Positions 58,154 to 64,000 of a stretch of 64,000 bases of DNA are shown here, piece after piece. Under the pieces are notes generated by a model. The model was not told the origin of the DNA. It saw only the letters and a program-made list of their open reading frames with translations, and searched no databases. The stretch's first letter is position 1. Each line of letters starts with the position of its first letter. The position numbers were made by a program, and so were the translations under genes. Source of the stretch: Anderseniella sp039978075 (GTDB taxonomy: Bacteria > Pseudomonadota > Alphaproteobacteria > Rhizobiales > Aestuariivirgaceae); assembly GCA_039978075.1 (NCBI GenBank), contig JBDWCA010000015.1, positions 62,001-126,000 of the forward strand, given 5' to 3'.

Positions 58154-59377
58154 CTATTTGATCCGGCGCATGAAGTCAGGTGTCGGATATCCGTCCGCAG
58201 GCATCTTCAGCTTGAGTTGCATGTCACGCACCGCAGCGCGCGATTTGGCGCCGAGCGTTCCATCAACACCGCCCACATCATACCCGCGCCGTTCCAGTGC
58301 TGTCTGGACGGCTTTGACTTCCCTGTAGCCCATCTTCGCAACCTTGCCGCGGCCCGGACTGGCCTTGGGCGCACCGAGATAACGTGTACCGAGATAAGCC
58401 GCAGTCAGCGAATATGTCAGAGACTCATTCCAGGTCAGATAAGCGTCAAAATTGGGATACCCGAGGAAGGCTGGACCATTTCGGCCCATGGGCAGGATCA
58501 GCGATGCCGGCAGGCTGTCCGCTTTCAGGCTCTTGCCGCCACGCCGTTTCACACCCCATTTCGCCCACTGCGAGCGCGGATGCTTGATGGTGACATCCGC
58601 CTGTTCCCACGGCAGGCTGCGCGGCACTTCCACTTCCTGCAGCCAGGGCTGGCCCTTCTGCCAGCCAAGGTATTTCATATAATTGGCCGCAGACGCCAGT
58701 GCATCGGATGACGACTTGACCATATTGCGGCGGCCATCGCCGTCAAAATCCACTGCGTGCTTCTCGTAATATGACGGCAGGAACTGCAACTGGCCGAGTT
58801 CACCCGCCCATGCACCCTTCATCTCACCAAGGCGCAGGTCGCCTTTCTGCAGAAGTGTGAGCGCTGCAATCAGCTCTTTGGTGAATTTCTCAGGCCGGCG
58901 GCAGTCATAGGCAAGTGTCGCCAATGACCGGATCGTAGAGTCATTACCCAGAAACCCGCCAAAGTCTGTTTCCAGCGCCCAGAACGCCGTGACCACTTCG
59001 CCCGGCACACCATATTTGCTCTTGATCGATTTGAACATCCTGGCATTGGACTTGAGCTTTGCCCTGCCCGTCTTGAGCCGGCCGGCCGATATCAGCTTGC
59101 CTGAGAATGTCAGCCAGTCATCGGAAAAGATGATCTGGGTGCGATCTTTCTTGATGATGCTCTTGTTGAACGTCACATTGCTAAGCGCTGCGCTGATAAC
59201 CTGTCGCGAGATGCCCGCAGCGGCAGCGTCCTGCTTGAAGCCTGATAACCAGCGATCGAAACTGCCGGTATTCCTGCATGTCGACTTGGCTTCAGCCGTT
59301 TGGGTAACAACCGGTGATACAAACACCGCTGCTGCCATCAGTGACGCCGCAATGGCAGACGCAAAACGCAAGCTCAT
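58154..59377 (-). CDS. lytic murein transglycosylase with peptidoglycan-binding domain
   Basis: 407 residues with a signal peptide ending near VVTQTAEAKS. The MltB-type catalytic domain has Glu in AFWALETDFGGFLGNDSTIRSLATLAYDCRR and GAWAGELGQLQFLPSYYEKHAVDFDGDGRRN. A C-terminal peptidoglycan-binding domain is VKAVQTALERRGYDVGGVDGTLGAKSRAAVRDMQLKLKMPADGYPT. It shares its architecture with the short paralogue at 55.2 kb but is complete. AGGAGG lies about 8 nt before the ATG. Confidence 0.94.
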   Translation of the reverse strand: MSLRFASAIAASLMAAAVFVSPVVTQTAEAKSTCRNTGSFDRWLSGFKQDAAAAGISRQVISAALSNVTFNKSIIKKDRTQIIFSDDWLTFSGKLISAGRLKTGRAKLKSNARMFKSIKSKYGVPGEVVTAFWALETDFGGFLGNDSTIRSLATLAYDCRRPEKFTKELIAALTLLQKGDLRLGEMKGAWAGELGQLQFLPSYYEKHAVDFDGDGRRNMVKSSSDALASAANYMKYLGWQKGQPWLQEVEVPRSLPWEQADVTIKHPRSQWAKWGVKRRGGKSLKADSLPASLILPMGRNGPAFLGYPNFDAYLTWNESLTYSLTAAYLGTRYLGAPKASPGRGKVAKMGYREVKAVQTALERRGYDVGGVDGTLGAKSRAAVRDMQLKLKMPADGYPTPDFMRRIK

Positions 59378-59478
59378 GAATTCCTCCTAAAGGACCAGTT
59401 CCGGGATTCTTTGTGTTGCGCAAAGGATGTCCGCTGGCGCGATCAAAATCAAGCATGTTGCGGGGTAACACCCTGAAT

Positions 59479-59865
59479 TCACCCACACCGTGCCCGCATG
59501 TTCCAGCCTACTGTGCTCGGCTGCACGCTGCCGTCGAGAATCTGCGCCTTCTGATTGTCCTTGCAGGCGAAGTGGTTGACGGCATTGCGCCCTACCTCAG
59601 ACACGATACGTGCGTCGGCAGCTGTTTTACCCAGGCTGCGGCCCCGGGCAGACACGTTCACCGTGTAGACCTGTTCAGCAATAATATGCCTGAACTGAAC
59701 CTGGTAAGTGCGGCCATTATAATACAACGGCTCAGTATGGGCCTCGCCCTGTGCGTAAGGCGACGGGTTGGTGTTGATCGACGCAAGTTTCGGCTTTTCC
59801 GATGCACAGGCAGCAATTGTCAGCACCGTAACGCCGGAAACGGCAAACATCCTCAGTCGGTGCAT
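59479..59865 (-). CDS. putative lipoprotein, function unknown
   Basis: 128 residues. The N-terminus MHRLRMFAVSGVTVLTIAACASEKP is a lipoprotein signal with a lipobox ending in Cys (IAAC). The mature part is EPLYYNGRTYQVQFRHIIAEQVYTVNVSARGRSLGKTAADARIVSEVGRNAVNHFACKDNQKAQILDGSVQP, a small alpha/beta domain seen in other hypothetical alphaproteobacterial lipoproteins. No function is known to me. I chose the ATG with GGGGA 8 nt upstream; a TTG three codons earlier abuts it. It is divergent from the aminotransferase gene. Confidence 0.8.
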   Translation of the reverse strand: MHRLRMFAVSGVTVLTIAACASEKPKLASINTNPSPYAQGEAHTEPLYYNGRTYQVQFRHIIAEQVYTVNVSARGRSLGKTAADARIVSEVGRNAVNHFACKDNQKAQILDGSVQPSTVGWNMRARCG

Positions 59866-59951
59866 CTTGCGCAATCCCCTTCACGCCGGCGTCAACGCAT
59901 GGCATAGCAGGCAGTCGCCATTCCAATATCTGTTTACAAGCTGATTCCACA

Positions 59952-61163
59952 ATGAAACCGTTTGATCCCGCCAGCGCCCTGTCTGCCCGCACGTCTGCCA
60001 TCGAAGAGATCGCCATCATCGCCATGGCCCAGAAAGCCCGCGAGCTGAAAGTGCAAGGTGCCGACGTTGTGTCGCTCACCATCGGGGAACCTGATTTCGA
60101 TACACCTGCCGCCATCCGGCAGGCTGCGGTGGAGGCAATGAATGCGGGTTTTACCCATTACGCGCCGATTGCCGGATACCCGGAACTGCGCGCCGCCATT
60201 GCTGACAGGCTGAACAAGGACAACGCCATTCCGGTCGAACCGACAGGTGTGGTGCTGTCGAACGGGGCCAAGCAGGCGCTCACCAATGCCTGCTTCGCCA
60301 CGCTGGATGAAGGCGACGAGGTCATCCTGATCGCACCGTTCTGGGCGGCTTATGAAGGCATTGTCAAAATGGCGGGCGGCACTCCGGTGCTTGTCTCGGC
60401 AGGTGCCGACACCGCCTTCAAGCCGACCATCGAGCAGGTTGCAGGCGCCATGACCGACCGCACCAAGCTGATCATGCTCAACTCGCCATCCAACCCGTCC
60501 GGCGCGGTCTGGAATGCGGATGAACTGCAGGCACTGGCAGACCTGGTGCAGTCCCATCCGCGCTGCATGGTGGTGGCGGACGAGATTTACGAGGACATCT
60601 GGTTTGAAGAACGCCCGATCTCCATCGCCTCCCTGCCCGGCATGTTCGAGCGCACCATCACCGTCAACGGGTTTTCCAAAGCCTATGCCATGACCGGGTG
60701 GCGGGTCGGATATTCAGCCTCGTGCGAACCGCTGGCGAAAGCAATCTCCAAGGTTCAAGGCACCTTTACCGCCGGTGGCAATGCCTTTGCCCAGCAAGGC
60801 GCACTTGCCGCCATAACCGGTCCGCGAGACGATGTTGACGCCATGCGCGCGTCCTATCACCGCCGCCGCGACCTGATCGTGTCACTGCTGGCCGACATTC
60901 CCGGCATCAAGGTGGTCTCGCCACCTGCGTCGTTTTACGTGTTTCCGGACATTTCCGGGCTGCTGGGTAAAGCAGCCGGCAATACAAGGCTTGAGACCGA
61001 TGTGGAGTTCTGCCACTGGCTGCTGGACGAATACCATCTGGCAACGGTGCCCGGCTCCGCATTCGGCGGGCCCGGCTGCATCCGGCTGTCATTTGCCGCC
61101 AGCGATGACGACATCACGACGGCGATGTCCCGGCTGGCCGAGGCAGCGGCAACGCTGGCCTGA
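59952..61163 (+). CDS. aspartate-aminotransferase-like class I aminotransferase
   Basis: 403 residues. Class I layout: VVSLTIGEPDFDTP, HYAPIAGYPELRAAIA, Asn in LNSPSNPSGAVW, Asp-Tyr pair in VVADEIYEDIWF, PLP-lysine in NGFSKAYAMTGWRVGYSA and the C-terminal Arg in PGCIRLSFAASDDD. It belongs to the 1-gamma aspartate/prephenate aminotransferase-like branch. Exact substrate not resolvable. The first ATG of the frame is used. A structured hairpin lies 31 nt after the stop. Confidence 0.9.
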   Translation: MKPFDPASALSARTSAIEEIAIIAMAQKARELKVQGADVVSLTIGEPDFDTPAAIRQAAVEAMNAGFTHYAPIAGYPELRAAIADRLNKDNAIPVEPTGVVLSNGAKQALTNACFATLDEGDEVILIAPFWAAYEGIVKMAGGTPVLVSAGADTAFKPTIEQVAGAMTDRTKLIMLNSPSNPSGAVWNADELQALADLVQSHPRCMVVADEIYEDIWFEERPISIASLPGMFERTITVNGFSKAYAMTGWRVGYSASCEPLAKAISKVQGTFTAGGNAFAQQGALAAITGPRDDVDAMRASYHRRRDLIVSLLADIPGIKVVSPPASFYVFPDISGLLGKAAGNTRLETDVEFCHWLLDEYHLATVPGSAFGGPGCIRLSFAASDDDITTAMSRLAEAAATLA

Positions 61164-61193
61164 GGGTCTCGGCACGCCTTCCCGCATGAAAAA

Positions 61194-61228
61194 GGCAGGT
61201 TGCCTTCTGATGAGAAGAACAACCTGCC
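61194..61228 (+). terminator. extended hairpin after the aminotransferase
   Basis: GGCAGGTTG (61194-61202) pairs with CAACCTGCC (61220-61228), and an inner CTTCT/AGAAG stem lies within the loop, giving one long imperfect hairpin. No T-tract follows on either strand, so termination would be weak; it may protect the 3' end. Confidence 0.5.
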
Positions 61229-61284
61229 GGGGGACCTGGGATAGGGAGGGAGAATACACCAGGAAAGATAGTCGGGGGTTTGAA

Positions 61285-61452
61285 TTAGTGGCCGCGTGCC
61301 ATGTTGCCGGCTTCTGGAGCAGTAAAGATATTCTTTACCATTCCCGCCAATCCGCCAAGCGCGCCGGTGAATGCTTCTGAACGCTCGGAATGTGCCTTGC
61401 GCATGTAGAAATCGATGACATCCGCGTCGATATTTGTGTTTTGCGTCTTCAT
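61285..61452 (-). CDS. 55-residue small protein divergent from a LysR regulator
   Basis: Start MKTQNTNIDADVIDFYMRKA, then HSERSEAFTGALGGLAGMVKNIF and a short Met/Gly/Ala-rich tail ending ARGH. AAGGA lies about 10 nt upstream of the ATG, and the stop is followed by nothing else on that strand. The HxxRSEA motif followed by an amphipathic helix is seen in other short alphaproteobacterial proteins; I cannot name a family. It is divergent from the LysR gene, the standard arrangement for a target gene. Confidence 0.68.
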   Translation of the reverse strand: MKTQNTNIDADVIDFYMRKAHSERSEAFTGALGGLAGMVKNIFTAPEAGNMARGH

Positions 61453-61500
61453 AACACTGAATTCCTTTGTTTTTCTGATGATACGCTTGTTTGGATGGTC

Positions 61501-61594
61501 TTATTTAACTCGGCGCACCTTCATCTGATGAAACTGAAAATAGGGACTTCCATTGTGTTGCGCAAACGAGTTATTCTGCTCACCAGTTAAATAA
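61501..61594. repeat. paired inverted repeats in the LysR divergent region
   Basis: TTATTTAACT at 61501-61510 and its exact complement AGTTAAATAA at 61585-61594 are separated by 74 bp, between the starts of the small gene and the LysR gene. The right copy lies 16 bp before the LysR ATG. They may be two binding sites in opposite orientation, one for each promoter. Confidence 0.45.
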
Positions 61595-61609
61595 AATTTG
61601 TTGGTGATC

Positions 61610-62551
61610 ATGGCAGAACGTCTTCCCCCCTTAACCGCCCTCAAGGCATTTGAAGCCGCATCGCGCCTGATGAGTTTTCAGGCAGCGGCAGAGGAACTGT
61701 CGGTGACACCGGCTGCGTTGAGCTATCAGATCCGCCAGTTGGAAGACCATCTCGGCCTGAAACTGTTCAACCGGCTCAACCGGGCGGTGGAACTGACCGA
61801 GAACGGTCGGTTGATCCAGCCGGGTATTCATGAAGCGTTCGAGCACCTGCACCGCACCATGCGCCAGTTGCGCCGCCGCCAGCAGACCAATGTGCTGACC
61901 ATCGCGGCAGGCCCTGCCTTTACCGCCAAATGGCTCAGCCCCCGGCTCTACCGTTTCATTGCCCGGCATCCGAACATCGATGCACGCATTTCCGCATCAG
62001 TGACCAAGTCGGACCTGGAGATGGATGATATCGATATCGCCATCCGCTTCGGACCCGGCGAGTATCCCGGCCACCACTCGGTCAAGCTGATGGATGAGTT
62101 CATGACGCCGTTGTGCGCTCCGTCCATGCTGGAAGGCCCGAACGCCATCCGCAAACCGGAAGACCTGCAGCACCACACGCTGATCCATGACGACACCCAT
62201 CAGGGTTTCTTCGTGCTGCAGACCTGGGCCGACTGGCTGAAGGCGGCCGGCGTCACCAATGTCGATCCGGGCCGGTCGGGGCTTCATTTCAATGTCGCCG
62301 ACCACGCTCTTGATGCCGCCGTCAGCGGCGGCGGCGTGGTTCTGGGCCGGACCTGCCTCGCCGAGCCCGACATGCGTGCAGGCCGTCTGGTCGCCCCATT
62401 CGACCTGCGCCTGAAGACAAATTACTCGTTCTTCATCGTGTGCCTGGACTCACGCCGGAACGAACCGGCAATCGAAGCGTTTCGCAACTGGGTTACAGAC
62501 GAAATGGCTGGCGTCACCGAAGCCGAATGCCCGCGCGGACCGGCGGTTTAG
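61610..62551 (+). CDS. LysR-family (GcvA-like) transcriptional regulator
   Basis: 313 residues. The N-terminal helix-turn-helix is LPPLTALKAFEAASRLMSFQAAAEELSVTPAALSYQIRQLEDHLGLKLFNRLNRAVELTENG, the GcvA-like branch. The periplasmic-binding-like effector domain follows (TIAAGPAFTAKWLSPRLYRFIARHPNIDARISAS, VSGGGVVLGRTCLAEPDMRAGRLVAPF). The ligand is unknown. I use the ATG of MAERLPP; TTG and GTG starts lie 4 and 2 codons upstream. It likely controls the divergent small gene and itself. It overlaps the converging cytochrome gene by 4 nt. Confidence 0.92.
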   Translation: MAERLPPLTALKAFEAASRLMSFQAAAEELSVTPAALSYQIRQLEDHLGLKLFNRLNRAVELTENGRLIQPGIHEAFEHLHRTMRQLRRRQQTNVLTIAAGPAFTAKWLSPRLYRFIARHPNIDARISASVTKSDLEMDDIDIAIRFGPGEYPGHHSVKLMDEFMTPLCAPSMLEGPNAIRKPEDLQHHTLIHDDTHQGFFVLQTWADWLKAAGVTNVDPGRSGLHFNVADHALDAAVSGGGVVLGRTCLAEPDMRAGRLVAPFDLRLKTNYSFFIVCLDSRRNEPAIEAFRNWVTDEMAGVTEAECPRGPAV

Positions 62552-63159
62552 GTCCGGCGGTTCAGGATTGCCCACACACGCAGGTCGGTGACTACCTTCA
62601 CGGTCGCAATCAGGATAAGCCCGCACAGAACCGCTTTCGACACGGTCTCCATTGTTCCCTCGATCTGCAGGGCGTGGACCACGCTGCCGACGACAATCAC
62701 CGCCGCCAGCGCCGTGTGGACAATGCGCCATGTACCAGGACGAATGCGCAACGGCCTGCGGAGCATGGCCAGGAACCCGGAGATGAAGACCGCCCACATG
62801 GCGATCACGCCCCAGGCGGAGAACGGCGTGGGACTGTCGAACAGCAGCGCGTCAATCACATCCGGCGGACTGGTGATCCACAGGCCCGCAACGTGGATCA
62901 CCACCGCGAAGACCAAAGTGCCTCCGATGCCGCGATGGATCTGCCGGTAGCGGCGGGCAGCAATACCGGGCAGATACCTGCCTATAAGCAAGGGCTGAAC
63001 CAGCATCAGCGACATCGCAGCGACACCGGCGAATCCGGCGGCTATGTAGACCGGGTCACGCCAGGCAAGCAGCGGGCTCGCCGCCGCAGCGGCTATCGGC
63101 ACAACAAGGGCGCACGTCAGGGCGGCCCAGATCAGGGTCATGCGGGCTCGGCTCATCAT
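62548..63159 (-). CDS. ferric-reductase-like membrane cytochrome
   Basis: 203 residues, six membrane helices. Two His pairs suit a bis-heme b arrangement: YRQIHRGIGGTLVFAVVIHVAGLW and WRIVHTALAAVIVVGSVVHALQIEG. This is the ferric-reductase-like transmembrane domain (PF01794 type) without a flavin/NAD domain, so electrons must come from or go to a separate partner. The intradiol-fold gene starts upstream on the same strand and ends 17 nt before it; the two are probably one operon. Confidence 0.86.
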   Translation of the reverse strand: MMSRARMTLIWAALTCALVVPIAAAAASPLLAWRDPVYIAAGFAGVAAMSLMLVQPLLIGRYLPGIAARRYRQIHRGIGGTLVFAVVIHVAGLWITSPPDVIDALLFDSPTPFSAWGVIAMWAVFISGFLAMLRRPLRIRPGTWRIVHTALAAVIVVGSVVHALQIEGTMETVSKAVLCGLILIATVKVVTDLRVWAILNRRT

Positions 63160-63176
63160 GGTCGGCCCAATCAGCG

Positions 63177-63662
63177 TCAGGCCGGCTGAAGCACGAAATC
63201 GGCGTTCAGGGTCTTGTCCTGGGCGCTCGCCATGATAGGGCGCAGAAAGACGGTTTTATAATCACCGCTGTCATAGGCGAGGTGACCATGCGGCTGGCCG
63301 AAGGCAGGCACGATCTGCGGCATCTCGAGGCGAAACACGCCGTTTTCATCGGTGAGCGTGGCGCCATGGCTGTGCGGGTCCCGCTCGTGGCCTTCGGTTG
63401 TATGCGCCCAGATCTGGATGCGCTGCCCGGCAAGCGGCGCGCCATCGCCTGCACGGCGAACTGTGCCTGTCATCAGGAACCCGCCGCCGCCTATCCGGTC
63501 CACAACGGGCGCGTTGGGCAGGTAATTGTTAGACCCGCCCCGCATTGACGGCGTCGCAGCAAGTCCTTCGGCCTGGGCGGAAACAGCAGGAACAAGGAGC
63601 CCGCCAACCCACGTCACGCCAGCGGCGACAACAGTGCGGCGGTTAAGCAGGAGGTTTGTCAT
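63177..63662 (-). CDS. Tat-exported intradiol-dioxygenase-fold protein
   Basis: 161 residues. NRRTVVAAGVTWVGGLLVPAVSA is a Tat-like signal (twin Arg followed by a hydrophobic run). The mature part is TGTVRRAGDGAPLAGQRIQIWAHTTEGHERDPHSHGATLTDENGVFRLEMPQIVPAFGQPHGHLAYD, the fold of intradiol ring-cleavage dioxygenases. The HxH of the family is kept as PHGHLAY, but the two Tyr ligands are absent at the usual places (NGVFRL and the following loop), so iron binding or activity is doubtful. AGGAGA precedes the ATG. Operon with the cytochrome downstream. Confidence 0.8.
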   Translation of the reverse strand: MTNLLLNRRTVVAAGVTWVGGLLVPAVSAQAEGLAATPSMRGGSNNYLPNAPVVDRIGGGGFLMTGTVRRAGDGAPLAGQRIQIWAHTTEGHERDPHSHGATLTDENGVFRLEMPQIVPAFGQPHGHLAYDSGDYKTVFLRPIMASAQDKTLNADFVLQPA

Positions 63663-63845
63663 GCAGATTTCTCCTATCGGGTGTGAAGTTGGTTGGTTGT
63701 TCAAAAAGAACCTACCATCATATCGAACACATATAACGCGTTTACGGCAATTTTCGAGTTTCAGGTTCGCAATTATACGATAAACCCTGCTCACCAATAT
63801 GTGATCCTGGAAACAGCTGCTCAGGTGTCGGTGCCCTGCCAGCCT

Positions 63846-64000
63846 TCAGCGGAAACTCGCCTGAAAACTTGTCGCGGTGAGAGAAACATGGGCGTCAAGA
63901 GGCGGCCGCAACTCGAATGCTTTCGGTGCCCGCGAGAAGTTCCAGAGCCGAAACAGGCACCACTCGGTACGCCGTTCGTCAGTCCGGATTTCATTGGGCA
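63846..64000 (-). CDS. C-terminus of a probable DUF3883-domain protein (partial)
   Basis: The last 50 residues of a minus-strand frame open to the window edge: it begins PNEIRTDERRTEWCLFRLWNFS and ends DAHVSLTATSFQASFR. The xNE(I/V)xxA/D...YxLFRLxxFxxxPxxFxLxxPLD pattern is that of the end of DUF3883 (NO VEIN C-terminal, restriction-endonuclease-like) domains. These occur in restriction and phage-defence proteins. The catalytic part is outside the window. The 183 bp between this stop and the intradiol gene start contain no other gene. Confidence 0.62.
   Translation of the reverse strand, partial: PNEIRTDERRTEWCLFRLWNFSRAPKAFELRPPLDAHVSLTATSFQASFR

Noticed and set aside
63888..64000. plus-strand frame beginning MGVKRRPQ at the right edge
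   Set aside because: The minus strand of the same stretch encodes a convincing DUF3883-like C-terminus.

Overview
The window looks like chromosomal DNA of an alphaproteobacterium, most likely a Hyphomicrobiales (Rhizobiales) relative and possibly marine. The evidence is the gene set and order: a NifU-like scaffold, folE and hisI in a row, a 70-residue DUF3126 protein, a CHCC zinc-finger protein, a COG3672-type cysteine peptidase, a thrS/yidD pair and a choline sulfatase very like rhizobial BetC. The DNA is moderately GC-rich and densely packed, with many ATGA/TGATG overlaps. I saw no rRNA, tRNA, CRISPR array, insertion sequence or prophage.

Layout. 1-3.3 kb: the 3' end of an unidentified gene, a type I phosphodiesterase-like enzyme and a six-Asp-box BNR protein. 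3.3-7.6 kb: a MocR regulator divergent from an EamA exporter, a DUF465 protein behind an FNR/FixK-like box, and a gate-domain membrane protein divergent from an Lrp regulator. 7.6-23 kb: housekeeping and hypothetical genes (thrS, yidD, betC, NifU-like, folE, hisI, CBS, rhomboid, PAS, PilZ, peptidase, gamma-carbonic anhydrase, cysE, two alpha/beta hydrolases). Three copies of a ~65-bp palindromic repeat sit just 3' of genes here and near 2 kb. 23-32 kb: a GNAT-SDR-YcaQ operon, a class III aminotransferase behind a perfect palindrome, an EamA transporter preceded by a ykkC-type riboswitch, then cinA-like, sfsA, map, radC and a GST.

32.2-40.8 kb is one leftward cluster of a molybdenum hydroxylase of the form II CO-dehydrogenase type (coxS-coxL-coxM) followed by its maturation genes: MoxR ATPase, VWA protein, two XdhC-family proteins, a molybdopterin-binding protein and a cytidylyltransferase. 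After a DUF4864 protein and a GGDEF-EAL protein comes a carnitine/gamma-butyrobetaine catabolic operon (44.7-51.3 kb) with a divergent GlxA/CdhR-like AraC regulator. Its products can be read as a route from CoA-activated betaines through crotonobetainyl-CoA, carnitinyl-CoA and 3-dehydrocarnitine to glycine betaine and acetoacetate. With the choline sulfatase near 10 kb, this suggests the organism harvests quaternary amines for carbon, nitrogen or osmoprotection.

51.4-53.7 kb holds a small leftward cluster: a 67-codon ORF, a fatty-acid-desaturase-fold membrane enzyme and a class I aminotransferase, all closely coupled. Its function is unknown. 54-61 kb has a LysN-like aminotransferase, two paralogous lytic transglycosylases around an amidase and an SRPBCC protein, a lipoprotein and an aspartate-aminotransferase-like gene. 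The right end has a 55-residue gene divergent from a GcvA-like LysR regulator, a four-His membrane cytochrome with a Tat-exported intradiol-fold protein, and the C-terminus of a probable DUF3883 protein running off the edge, which hints at an accessory or defence region beyond it.
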